A stretch of 64,000 bases of DNA. It comes from DASRJG01 sp032124015 (lineage in GTDB: Bacteria; Acidobacteriota; Polarisedimenticolia; Polarisedimenticolales; DASRJG01). A program made the translations under genes and the position numbers. A model generated the notes under the pieces. It was not told the origin of the DNA. It saw only the letters and a list, made by a program, of their open reading frames with translations, and searched no databases. Below are positions 1 through 7,452 of the stretch, in pieces; position 1 is the first letter of the stretch, and each line of letters starts with the position of its first letter. Location: the NCBI GenBank assembly GCA_032124015.1, contig JAQBEH010000114.1, forward strand, positions 7,888-71,887. The letters run 5' to 3'.

Positions 1-318
1 GCGCACGAACGCGCGCGTCGTCGTTCCATCCGACACGCCGACGCAGGTCACCGAATCCCCTTCGAACGACAGCCCCGTCGTCTCGATGTCGAGGTACAGC
101 GTGCGTCCCGGGAACTGGTTGGCGAGCCGCCACGCCTCTCGCCTCGGGAGCTCGCGCGCCGCCCTCGCGTCGTCCAAGTAACCGAGGATGAGCTCCCGCC
201 AAGCCCCAGCGGGGTGGCCGCGGCGAAAGGCCTCCCAGTCGGTGAATCCGCGCAGCCACAGGTCACGCTCGCGCTTTTCGCCCACGCCGGGCACATGCAG
301 ATAAGTGTGACGGAGCAT
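1..318 (-). CDS. YprB-type RNase H-fold exonuclease, 5' part only
   Basis: The frame starts at ATG 318 and runs off the left edge, leaving the first 106 residues. Residues 74-83 read LYLDIETTGL, the D-x-E metal-binding strand that opens DEDD/RNase H-fold exonuclease domains. The GVSDG stretch that follows also fits. An N-terminal basic/aromatic segment followed by this strand is typical of the YprB family of predicted 3'-5' exonucleases, whose substrate is not firmly known. The gene is divergent from the thiolase gene at 379. A TAGAAT box ends only 6 nt upstream of the ATG, so the transcript may be leaderless. The remaining catalytic aspartates lie outside the window, so activity cannot be judged. 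Confidence 0.75.
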   Translation of the reverse strand, partial: MLRHTYLHVPGVGEKRERDLWLRGFTDWEAFRRGHPAGAWRELILGYLDDARAARELPRREAWRLANQFPGRTLYLDIETTGLSFEGDSVTCVGVSDGTTTRAFVR

Positions 319-330
319 GTCCGGATTCTA
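319..330 (-). promoter_or_regulatory. Possible -10 box (TAGAAT) for the YprB-like gene
   Basis: On the minus strand TAGAAT (330-325) is followed by six bases and then the ATG at 318. If used, transcription would begin at or within a base or two of the start codon. No good -35 hexamer is visible at 16-18 nt, so this rests on the -10 element and the parallel with purE. Confidence 0.35.
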
Positions 331-378
331 TCTGGAACCGTTCTCCCCCCCTGCTAAACTCCTCGATTGGAGGATCTC

Positions 379-1584
379 ATGCGCTTCAACAAGAGCTTCG
401 TCCCCTACGGCGCCTACTGGAGTACCCCCTTTTGCAAGTGGCAGGGCTCTCTGTCGCACCTGAACGCGATCGCCCTGGCCGCGGACACCACGAAAAACAG
501 TCTGGCGGACCGCAAGATCGCCACCGGCTCGATCGAGGCGATCGCCCTCGGGATGACGATCCTGCAAAAGCACCAGCTATACGGCGGGCCGTGGTTCGCC
601 GCGATGATCGGCGCCGAAGCGATCACGGGGCCGACGATCTCGCAGGCGTGCGCGACCGGCGCCCGCACGCTCGCGACAGCCGCCGCGGAGGTCGACGCCT
701 CGGGCGAGCACACCGTGCTCGCGGTGACGGCCGACCGGTGCAGCAACGGCGCGCACGTCTACTACCCGAACCCGCTGGGTCCGGGCGGCATGGGCGACAA
801 GGAAGACATCGTCATGGACTCGTTCGGTCACGATCCGTGGGCGAAAAATTCCATGATCCAAACCGCCGAAAACGTGGCAGCCGAACAGGGCATCACGCGC
901 GAGCAACAGGACGAGTGCACGCTCGTCCGGTACCAGCAGTACCAGCAGGCGTTGGCGTCGGACGGCGCGTTCCAGAAGCGCTACATGATTCTCCCTTTCG
1001 AGGTGAAGGACGCGTCGGGTCGGAAGACCGTGGCCACCGTGGCGAATGACGAAGGGGTCTTCACGACCACGAAAGACGGCTTGGCGGCGTTGAGGCCCGT
1101 GATGCCCAACGGCACCGTCACGTTCGGCAGCCAGACCCATCCTGCCGACGGCAATTGCGGAATGATCGTCACCTCGCGCGATCGCGCGAAGGCGATGTCG
1201 AAGGACGCGTCGGTCGAGGTACAGCTTTGCTCCTACGGCCAGGGACGGGCTAAGAAGGGGTTCATGGCGATGGCGACGGTGCCCGCGGCGAAATCGGCGC
1301 TCGAGGCGGCGGGGATCGGTCTCAAAGACGTCAAGGCGATCAAGACGCACAACCCGTTCGCGGTGAACGACGTCTACCTCGCCAAGGCGCTCGACCTGAA
1401 GCTCGACGGCTTCAACAACTACGGCTCGTCGCTCGTCTACGGCCACCCGCAAGGCCCGACCGGGATGCGCCTCATCATCGAATTGATCGAGGAGCTACAC
1501 ATCCTGGGCGGCGGCTACGGCCTGTTCGTCGGCTGCGCCGCCGGCGACACCGCCGGCGCCTGCGTAGTCAAGGTGGGTCGCTGA
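379..1584 (+). CDS. Thiolase family protein (acetyl-CoA acetyltransferase-like)
   Basis: This 401-residue protein has the thiolase catalytic layout. Cys91 lies in ISQACATGART (acyl-accepting cysteine), His324 in THNPFAVND (in place of the usual NEAFA loop), His356 in YGHPQGPTG, and Cys386 in FVGCAAGD. The enzyme should cleave or form a beta-ketoacyl-CoA in the cytosol. The chain length is unknown, and HNPF instead of NEAF marks a divergent, SCP2/thiolase-like subgroup. I place the start at ATG 379, not the in-frame TTG at 367, because GGAGG at 369-373 sits five bases before the ATG. It converges on the dehydrogenase/aldolase pair; no dedicated acyl-CoA dehydrogenase or hydratase lies alongside. 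Confidence 0.85.
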   Translation: MRFNKSFVPYGAYWSTPFCKWQGSLSHLNAIALAADTTKNSLADRKIATGSIEAIALGMTILQKHQLYGGPWFAAMIGAEAITGPTISQACATGARTLATAAAEVDASGEHTVLAVTADRCSNGAHVYYPNPLGPGGMGDKEDIVMDSFGHDPWAKNSMIQTAENVAAEQGITREQQDECTLVRYQQYQQALASDGAFQKRYMILPFEVKDASGRKTVATVANDEGVFTTTKDGLAALRPVMPNGTVTFGSQTHPADGNCGMIVTSRDRAKAMSKDASVEVQLCSYGQGRAKKGFMAMATVPAAKSALEAAGIGLKDVKAIKTHNPFAVNDVYLAKALDLKLDGFNNYGSSLVYGHPQGPTGMRLIIELIEELHILGGGYGLFVGCAAGDTAGACVVKVGR

Positions 1585-1586
1585 CG

Positions 1587-1607
1587 AATAGGGGAGTGTC
1601 CCCTTTT
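1587..1607. repeat. Palindromic intergenic repeat, short form (AATAGGGGA..TCCCCTTTT)
   Basis: GGGGA and TCCCC (1591-1595/1599-1603) form a small hairpin extended by A/T pairs. It lies between the convergent thiolase and alcohol dehydrogenase genes and overlaps the TAA stop of the latter. It resembles the elements at 4150-4183 and 24161-24190 and could act as a bidirectional terminator. Confidence 0.5.
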
Positions 1608-2634
1608 ACCGCTGCGGTTCGACGATCACTTTCAACGACTCGCCCGCTTCTTCGACCAAGCGGAAGGCCTCGCCGGTTTCGGCCAGCGGGAGCCGGTGCG
1701 TGATCAACGACACCACGTCCACCCGTCGCGCGGCGATCGCATCGAGGGCGGCGCGCATGTCGGCCGGCGGGCCGGCGTACGAGTGGAGGATCGTGATGCC
1801 GTCCTTCCCGAGCTCGTAGACCGGGAACGGGAAGGTCACACCCGGCGGAAAAAGCGCGAAGAAAAGGACCGTGCCGCCCCGATCGACCGCGTGCAGCGCT
1901 TGCCCGACGGCTGCCAGCGCGGCGGTGCAAACGATCACGAGATCTGCGGCACGCCCCTCATTCGCTTCCTGGACGCGCGCCGGGACGTCCTGCTGGCGCG
2001 CGTCGATCGTGACGGCGGCGCCGGCGCGCCGCGCGGCGTCGAGCCGGAACGGGTGGATGTCGGTGGCGAGGATCCTGGCCGCCCCGTGTGCTTTCGCCCA
2101 GAGGACGTGGAGCAGCCCCGAGATCCCGCTCCCGAGGACGGCGACGGTTTTCCCCGCAACCCCGCCCGCGATGCGCTGGCCGCGGGCGACGCAGGCGAGC
2201 GGCTCGACGAACGAGGCCTCTTCGTAGGAGACGTGATCCGGGATTGCGAAGGTGCCTCGCGCGACGTTCGCCGCGGGGAGGCGCACGAACTCCGCGAATC
2301 CTCCCGGGTCGAAGCTGGTCTTGCGGAGCGTGTCGCACACCGGGTGCTGCCCCGCGAGGCAGTAGCGGCATTCGTTGCACGGAACGTGATGCGTCGTGAC
2401 GATGCGGTCGCCTACGGCGAATCCCGCGAGCCCCGCTCCGATCTCGACGACCTCGCCCGCGACCTCGTGGCCAAGGACGACCGGCGCCTTGGCCAGGCGG
2501 TACCACTCCATGACGTCGCTGCCGCAAACTCCGGAGGCCGTGACGCGAAAGACCAACTCGCCGGGGCCGGCGTCAGGCCGCGGGCGTTCTTCGACGCGTA
2601 CGTCGCGGTTCGAGTAGTAGACCGCCACTCTCAT
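1606..2634 (-). CDS. Zinc-dependent alcohol dehydrogenase (MDR family)
   Basis: This 342-residue medium-chain dehydrogenase should oxidise a polyol or alcohol with NAD(P)+. Catalytic zinc ligands are visible as Cys37 (GVCGSD) and His56-Glu57 (LGHEVAGE). The structural zinc site is C86-x2-C89-x2-C92-x7-C100. A Rossmann motif (VLGSGISG) follows near residue 167. The sorbitol/threonine dehydrogenase subgroup is the closest fit, but the substrate cannot be read from sequence. Its ATG overlaps the TGA of the upstream aldolase (ATGA, 2631-2634), so the two genes are almost certainly translationally coupled. This suggests a short pathway in which the aldolase product or substrate is a sugar-like alcohol. 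Confidence 0.88.
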   Translation of the reverse strand: MRVAVYYSNRDVRVEERPRPDAGPGELVFRVTASGVCGSDVMEWYRLAKAPVVLGHEVAGEVVEIGAGLAGFAVGDRIVTTHHVPCNECRYCLAGQHPVCDTLRKTSFDPGGFAEFVRLPAANVARGTFAIPDHVSYEEASFVEPLACVARGQRIAGGVAGKTVAVLGSGISGLLHVLWAKAHGAARILATDIHPFRLDAARRAGAAVTIDARQQDVPARVQEANEGRAADLVIVCTAALAAVGQALHAVDRGGTVLFFALFPPGVTFPFPVYELGKDGITILHSYAGPPADMRAALDAIAARRVDVVSLITHRLPLAETGEAFRLVEEAGESLKVIVEPQR

Positions 2635-3422
2635 CGCGGACCTTTGGATTTCTCCTGCTCGTAGATGGCGAAGGCGTCGTTGCTCGTCGCCCCGTCGTGC
2701 ACGACCGCGCGGATGGCCCGGATCATTCCCACGGGGCAGTCCGACTGGAAGATATTCCGGCCCATGTCGACACCCGCCGCCCCGGCACGCACCGCGCTGA
2801 AAGCCAGCTCGATCGCCTCGCGCTCGCCGATTTTCTTTCCGCCAGCGATGATCAAGGGCACCGGCGTGGCGCGCACGATCTCTTCAAACCCTTCGCAGTA
2901 ATACGTCTTCACGAAGTGCGCGCCGATTTCGGCCGCGATGCGACAACACAGGCCGAGGTAGCGCGCGTCGCGCGTCATCTCTTTGCCCACCGCCGTCACG
3001 GCGAGCACCGGAATGCCGTACTTCTCACCCAGGTCCACCAACTTCGCGAGGTTGAGCAGCGTGGCGCGCTCACCCTGAGAGCCGACGAAGATCGACAGCG
3101 TGATCGCGGAGACGTTCAGGCGGATCGCGTCTTCGATGTCCACCGTCAGCCCTTCGTGCGACAGCTCGTTCAAGATCGACGCGCCGCCCGACACGCGCAG
3201 CACCACCGGCACGTTCGCCGAAGGCGCGACCGACGTGCGCAGCACCCCACGCGTCAGCATCAGAGAGTCGGCGTACGGAAGCAGCGGCGCGATCGTTTTC
3301 CGCGGCTCTTCGAGGCCCGAGGTCGGCCCGAGGAAGTAACCATGATCGACGGCCAGCATCACGGTGTGGCCGTGCGGCGGCTTGAGGATGCGTGCGAGCC
3401 GATTCGAAAGACCCCAGTCCAT
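2631..3422 (-). CDS. DeoC/LsrF-type class I aldolase
   Basis: This 263-residue TIM-barrel aldolase resembles LsrF and archaeal class I fructose-bisphosphate aldolases. MLAVDHGYFLGP near residue 22 is the family signature, Lys172 in HFVKTYYCEG is the expected Schiff-base lysine, and the phosphate-binding end shows IIAGGKK followed by GAAGVDMGRNIFQ. Homologues act as aldolases or thiolases on phosphorylated ketoses. No lsr (autoinducer-2) genes are nearby, so an AI-2 role is unlikely. The gene is the promoter-proximal member of a two-gene operon with the zinc dehydrogenase. Its start codon is only 16 nt from the divergent start annotated for the VTT gene, leaving almost no room for a shared promoter outside coding sequence. 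Confidence 0.85.
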   Translation of the reverse strand: MDWGLSNRLARILKPPHGHTVMLAVDHGYFLGPTSGLEEPRKTIAPLLPYADSLMLTRGVLRTSVAPSANVPVVLRVSGGASILNELSHEGLTVDIEDAIRLNVSAITLSIFVGSQGERATLLNLAKLVDLGEKYGIPVLAVTAVGKEMTRDARYLGLCCRIAAEIGAHFVKTYYCEGFEEIVRATPVPLIIAGGKKIGEREAIELAFSAVRAGAAGVDMGRNIFQSDCPVGMIRAIRAVVHDGATSNDAFAIYEQEKSKGPR

Positions 3423-3438
3423 GAGCTAGTCTCCGCGC

Positions 3439-4155
3439 GTGAGCACTCGGAAAACCAGATCTTACCCCGTTCCATGGGGGCGCGTCTTGCTCGGAGCCGC
3501 GATTCTCATGGGAATCGCCGGGCTCTACGGAACCCTTCCTGTCGGCGAGACGCTGCAGACCCTCGTCCGCAGGATCGACGCGCTGGGCCCCTGGGCCGGC
3601 GCCGTGTTCGTCCTGGTGTACGCGGCGGCTTCAGTGCTGCTCCTCCCCGTCTGGATCCTGACCGTCGCCGCGGGCGCCGTTTTCGGCGTCGCGCGCGGCA
3701 GCGTCCTCGTGCTGCTCGGGGCCACACTCGGCGCGATGGCGGCGTTCGCCCTCGCCCGCACCGGGCTTCGGGATTTCGTCCGACGGTGGGCGCGCGCCTA
3801 CCCCGACTTCGACAAACTCGATCGTGCGATCGCCGCCCGGGGAGGCTGGATCGTTTTTCTCGTGCGCCTGTCGCCCGTCTTCCCGTTCGTCTACGTCAAC
3901 TATCTATTCGGGCTGACCGCGATCCCAATGGCGATCTACGCGGCCACGACGATCGTCGGAATGATTCCCGCGACCGTCGTCTACGTCGCGCTCGGCGCCT
4001 CGGCCGGTGCCGCGGCGACCGGCCAGGCCGCGGCCTGGTCAATGGCGCGCATCGTCGTGACGGTCGCCGGCGTCGCTGCCGCCATCATCGTGTCGTTCAT
4101 CGTCGCGAGAATCGCGACACGCGCGGTGCGCGACGCGGGATCGGGGACTGAATAG
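3439..4155 (+). CDS. TVP38/TMEM64 (VTT domain) membrane protein
   Basis: This 238-residue inner-membrane protein has about six hydrophobic segments. The VTT/SNARE-associated Golgi signature is present: a re-entrant segment around LLLPVWILTVAAGAVFG and the conserved LVRLSPVFPFVYVNYLFG block near residue 140. Relatives (DedA/TVP38/YdjX) are linked to lipid scrambling, membrane homeostasis and selenite or peptide resistance; the cargo here is unknown. The start used is GTG 3439. It has a poor ribosome site and lies 16 nt from the divergent aldolase start, so an internal start just before the first membrane segment is possible. The TAG stop lies inside the palindromic repeat that follows. Confidence 0.8.
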   Translation: MSTRKTRSYPVPWGRVLLGAAILMGIAGLYGTLPVGETLQTLVRRIDALGPWAGAVFVLVYAAASVLLLPVWILTVAAGAVFGVARGSVLVLLGATLGAMAAFALARTGLRDFVRRWARAYPDFDKLDRAIAARGGWIVFLVRLSPVFPFVYVNYLFGLTAIPMAIYAATTIVGMIPATVVYVALGASAGAAATGQAAAWSMARIVVTVAGVAAAIIVSFIVARIATRAVRDAGSGTE

Positions 4156-4183
4156 GGGACACTCCCAGTCGTGTCCCCTATTC
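4150..4183. repeat. Perfect palindromic repeat between convergent genes (GAATAGGGGACAC type)
   Basis: GAATAGGGGACAC (4150-4162) and its exact reverse complement GTGTCCCCTATTC (4171-4183) flank an 8-nt loop. The TAG in each arm is the stop codon of a flanking gene: 4153-4155 for the VTT gene and 4180-4178 for the nucleotidyltransferase. The hairpin is strong enough to serve as a bidirectional terminator. Its relatives elsewhere in the window suggest a REP-like mobile repeat. Confidence 0.8.
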
Positions 4184-4765
4184 CGCTGCCAGTCCGGCCT
4201 CCGAGAGCGCGCGAGCAAGCAAGTCGGCGAGGTTCAAGTCGGCCGCGACGCGCGTGAGATACGTACGGTCGAGCGCGCCACCTTGCACCTTGAGCACGCC
4301 GAGGACGTCACGCCACTGCCGGTCCGACACGCCACCGCCCATTCGGTACCAGCGGAGCTTGTGGATGACGACATCCTCCGGCGAGGCCAGTTGGACCTCG
4401 GATCCCGGCACGGCGCGCAACGCGACGGAACGACTGCGCGCGAGCTGATCGCGGTGGAGGGGATCGTCGGGCGACACGTAGACGTCGGCTTTGACGAGCA
4501 TGTCCTCGTGAATCACGTTAAAGCTCGATGCGTTACGCACGGCGCGACGAACTGAGGCTTCAACGATGTGGAACTCGCCGCGCGTAGAGGCTAGAAGCGC
4601 GTCGATGTGTTCGGGCCGCAGCTCCGCCACAAGATCGACATCGAGCGTCGTTCGCACCTCGCCGTATACAGAGGATGCGACGGACCCGCCGACGCAGTAT
4701 CGAATACCGAGACGTTCGAACATCCGGCCGAGGATTAAAGCGAGTTCGACGGGATCGGGGGTCAC
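4178..4765 (-). CDS. Nucleotidyltransferase-fold protein (AbiEii/DUF6036-like)
   Basis: This 195-residue protein opens with a minimal nucleotidyltransferase motif near residue 25: YCVGGSVASSVYGEVR followed by TLDVDLV, the G-[GS] helix turn and D-x-D metal pair. A later conserved block (SPEDVVIHKLRW) is typical of AbiEii/DUF6036-like predicted nucleotidyltransferases. Such proteins serve as toxins or antitoxins, or in unknown housekeeping roles; the acceptor is unknown. The GTG start at 4765 shares one base with the TAG stop of the small upstream gene, so the two are coupled. No HEPN partner is visible. Confidence 0.7.
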   Translation of the reverse strand: MTPDPVELALILGRMFERLGIRYCVGGSVASSVYGEVRTTLDVDLVAELRPEHIDALLASTRGEFHIVEASVRRAVRNASSFNVIHEDMLVKADVYVSPDDPLHRDQLARSRSVALRAVPGSEVQLASPEDVVIHKLRWYRMGGGVSDRQWRDVLGVLKVQGGALDRTYLTRVAADLNLADLLARALSEAGLAAE

Positions 4766-5058
4766 TACCAGCCTTCCAGGTGCGGGTCCCAGCCGAACAA
4801 CTCGATCGACACCTCGCGTCCGAGCGTCAGTGCGGCGAAGCGTTTTCGCAGCTCGACGTCAGACGCCGCGGGATGACGTTGGCGCAGCCCTGCCATCGCC
4901 AGTTCGCACGCAGCGCGAGTAGACGCGGAGAGCATCTCGGCCTTGCGCCAGGGCGGTAGCTCGCGGATCCGATCGAACAGATACCTTTCCGTCGCCTCGT
5001 CGGTGTCGAGCGACTGCGGACGGTAGCCTCGGGGCTGCTTGGGCTCGGGCAACGGCAT
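4765..5058 (-). CDS. Small conserved protein preceding the nucleotidyltransferase
   Basis: This is a 97-residue soluble protein if started at the ATG at 5058 (MPLPEPKQPRG). A longer frame reaches 5130, but it would begin inside the 3' end of the neighbouring dehydratase gene and has an unlikely Arg-rich start. I do not recognise the family. The sequence is rich in charged residues and helical, with AELLSASTRA-like helices and a C-terminal EVSIELFGWDPH. Its stop overlaps the nucleotidyltransferase start by one base, so the two are a tight pair and the small protein may be a partner or regulator. A toxin-antitoxin role is possible but not shown. Confidence 0.6.
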   Translation of the reverse strand: MPLPEPKQPRGYRPQSLDTDEATERYLFDRIRELPPWRKAEMLSASTRAACELAMAGLRQRHPAASDVELRKRFAALTLGREVSIELFGWDPHLEGW

Positions 5059-5110
5059 CACGGCCTCGGTGCGGAGTCGACGAGTTGATCGTACCCCGAT
5101 CACGCTCGAA

Positions 5111-6214
5111 CTAACCCTTCTTAGTCGCATGCCAGGCCGTCAGCAGTTCCTTCTCTTTGTCGGCGCTGATCCCCGCGAGGAGCTTGCCGCGGCGGTCGAC
5201 CGGGAGCGTCTTGAACCAAGCCAGGGTGTCCTTCGCCGTGGCCGCGGCGGAGCGGAAGGTGAGGCCCGCCGCAATCGCTTTGGCGCAGCTGATCTGGGTG
5301 AACCCTTCCTCGCCGTCTTGGTTCGGGACCCACACGGGGAGGTCGCTCCACGGGGCGACTTTTTCCTTCTCGAGAAACTCCGTCGAGACCCACGTGAACT
5401 TCGCGTCGCCGCCGACTCCCTTCTTGATCCCCTCAAGCATGGCCTTCATCGTCAGTTTCTTGGCCGGGCCGGTCGCGTTGTAGGTTCCGGTCAAGTCGCG
5501 TTCGATGCCGAGCACGAGCCACACGGCGAGATCGCGCACGTCGACGTACTGGACCGGGTCGCTGCCGTCGCCGGGGGCGAGTACTTCACCGCCTCGCGCG
5601 ACGCGCACCGGCCAGTAGGTGTAACGGTCCGTCTTGTCGCCGGGCCCCACGATCAACCCCGGGCGGACGATCCACGCGCGGCCGGACATCGCCTTGTCCG
5701 CGGCTTTCTCGCAGAGCGCCTTCAACGCCCCGTAGTACTTCGCCACCTCTTCGTTCGATTCGTCGGGCATCGTGGCGAGCGGGCCATCCTCGGCGGTGCC
5801 GGGTTTGATCCCTTCGCCAAAGACGGAAATCGTCGAGATGAAGACGTACTGCTTGACGTTTTGGGCGAGAAGCTCCGCGGACATCGTGACGATGCGCGGG
5901 ACGAACCCCGACGTGTCGATGACGGCGTCCCATTTGCGCCCCTCGAGGCTGGTAAGGTCGCCGTTGCGGTCGCCGCGTAATTTCTCGACGTCGGGGAAGA
6001 GGCCGGGGTTCGTCTTGCCGCGATTGAAAAGGGTGAGGACGTGGCCGCGCGCCTGCGCCGCCTCAACGATCTGAGGGCCAAGGAACGCGGTGCCGCCCAG
6101 GATCAGAATTTTCATCGGCTTCACCTTCGGGAGAGGTGGCAGCACGGCGAGAAGCGTGGCGCCGGTTCCGGCGACGCCTGCGGTCTTCACGAACTCCCGG
6201 CGATTGCGATCCAT
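5111..6214 (-). CDS. Tat-signal NAD(P)-dependent epimerase/dehydratase
   Basis: This extended short-chain dehydrogenase has 367 residues from ATG 6214. The N-terminus reads MDRNRREFVKTAGVAGTGA, a twin-arginine export signal, followed after about 30 residues by the Rossmann start KILILGGTAFLGPQIVEAA. YYGALKALCEK carries the Tyr-x3-Lys catalytic pair. The family acts on nucleotide sugars or other NAD(P) substrates; the target is unknown. Export by Tat fits folding with cofactor in the cytoplasm before translocation. The ORF can be extended upstream to 6277, but the twin-arginine start and the one-base TGATG overlap with the transporter gene favour 6214. It is co-transcribed after that transporter. 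Confidence 0.85.
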   Translation of the reverse strand: MDRNRREFVKTAGVAGTGATLLAVLPPLPKVKPMKILILGGTAFLGPQIVEAAQARGHVLTLFNRGKTNPGLFPDVEKLRGDRNGDLTSLEGRKWDAVIDTSGFVPRIVTMSAELLAQNVKQYVFISTISVFGEGIKPGTAEDGPLATMPDESNEEVAKYYGALKALCEKAADKAMSGRAWIVRPGLIVGPGDKTDRYTYWPVRVARGGEVLAPGDGSDPVQYVDVRDLAVWLVLGIERDLTGTYNATGPAKKLTMKAMLEGIKKGVGGDAKFTWVSTEFLEKEKVAPWSDLPVWVPNQDGEEGFTQISCAKAIAAGLTFRSAAATAKDTLAWFKTLPVDRRGKLLAGISADKEKELLTAWHATKKG

Positions 6215-7452
6215 CACGCTCCCTTTCTTGCGAGCGCCGCGTGGCGTCGCGCCGCGAATAACGCGACCCCGACCCACCCGGCGCAGACGACGAGCATACC
6301 CGCGGTGACGACGTAAGGGGGAGGGGCGATCGAGCGCACCGCGTCGTACGCCCAGATCGCCGCCGCATCCCCGCCGCGGAAAACGACGGTGTCGATGAAC
6401 GCCTTCGCCTTGTACTTCTCTTCGGGTGACACGACGGTGAACAGCACCTCACGCGAGGGCCGCTCGAGCCCGTACTGGAGGCCGCGCCGCACGATCTGCA
6501 CCGCGACCAACATCGCCAAGCCGGGGGCAAACCCCAACCCGAGAAATCCTCCCGCCGTCAGAACCGGCAGCACGCACAGTGCGACGCCCAAGCCGAGCAC
6601 GGTCAAGACCCATCCGGTCACGACCCCTTGCATGACCAACGCAACCACGTTGACCCAGAGATCGATCCGGGCAAACAACGCCGTTCGCATGGTCGAATCC
6701 TGGATCGTGGCGCCGATGATGCGGGCCTGGTCGGCGTAGATCACGGTCGACGTGGTCGTGTAGGCGAGCATCATCCCGACGACGGCGAGAAGGTAAGGCG
6801 AGGCCAGCGCGAGCCGGAATCCCGCGAAGGCGCCGCCGCCGACCGCGCGGTCGGGCGCTCGACCGAGCGAGCCTGCGTCGTGCGTTCCCGCCCAGGCGAT
6901 CAGGCGCTTTACGCAAAACACCGCCGCTTCGAGAAAGAGCGCGGCGGCGACGTAGAGACCCGCGCGCCCGAAAGGCTTCACGAGGAGCGTCGCCAGGAAC
7001 GGGCCCGCGATCGCTCCCAGGCTGCCGCCGACGGCGATCGACCCGAAGAGGCGTTTCCCCTGTTCGGCGCGGAACGTGTCCACCATGAAGCTCCAGAAGA
7101 TGGACACGACGAAGAGGCTGAAAACGGAGACCCAGACAAAGAAAACCCGCGCCACCCAGACCTCGGAAACGCCGACGCGGTCGAGGAGCAAGAACACGAG
7201 CAGGTTGGCGGCGAAGAACCGGTAGACGACGGGGATGATCGTGCGGCGCGGGAAACGCGCGACGACGGCGGAGTAGAAGGGCACAGCGAGGAGCATTACG
7301 ACGAAGGTCGCCGTGAACTGCCACGGCAGATTCTTCACGCCGCCGACGATCCCCATCTCGTCGCGCAGGGGTCGGAGGATGTAGTAACCGCAAAGGACGG
7401 CGAAAAAATAGAGGAAGGCCCAGAAAACAGCCGGCCGCTCCGCCTTGTCCAA
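6214..7452 (-). CDS. ATP/ADP-carrier-like (NTP/NDP exchange) MFS transporter
   Basis: This 412-residue polytopic membrane protein has 11-12 hydrophobic segments. The block GYYILRPLRDEMG after the first segment is the signature of the Tlc/NTP-NDP-exchange-like branch of the major facilitator superfamily, widespread in free-living Gram-negative bacteria with unknown cargo. A cytosolic FRAEQGKRLFG loop follows the fourth segment. The start is TTG 7452, directly abutting the TAG of the upstream SRPBCC gene, so translation is probably coupled. The order SRPBCC, transporter, Tat dehydratase forms one minus-strand operon. Nucleotide transport should not be assumed; free-living homologues are uncharacterised. 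Confidence 0.75.
   Translation of the reverse strand: MDKAERPAVFWAFLYFFAVLCGYYILRPLRDEMGIVGGVKNLPWQFTATFVVMLLAVPFYSAVVARFPRRTIIPVVYRFFAANLLVFLLLDRVGVSEVWVARVFFVWVSVFSLFVVSIFWSFMVDTFRAEQGKRLFGSIAVGGSLGAIAGPFLATLLVKPFGRAGLYVAAALFLEAAVFCVKRLIAWAGTHDAGSLGRAPDRAVGGGAFAGFRLALASPYLLAVVGMMLAYTTTSTVIYADQARIIGATIQDSTMRTALFARIDLWVNVVALVMQGVVTGWVLTVLGLGVALCVLPVLTAGGFLGLGFAPGLAMLVAVQIVRRGLQYGLERPSREVLFTVVSPEEKYKAKAFIDTVVFRGGDAAAIWAYDAVRSIAPPPYVVTAGMLVVCAGWVGVALFAARRHAALARKGA

Noticed and set aside
2631..3422. Autoinducer-2 processing by LsrF
   Set aside because: No lsr transporter, kinase or regulator is present in the window and the family includes other aldolases, so no lsrF symbol was given.
4178..5058. 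HEPN/MNT toxin-antitoxin pair
   Set aside because: The small partner shows no HEPN helix pair or R-x4-6-H motif, so the classic assignment is not supported; kept only as an unknown pair.
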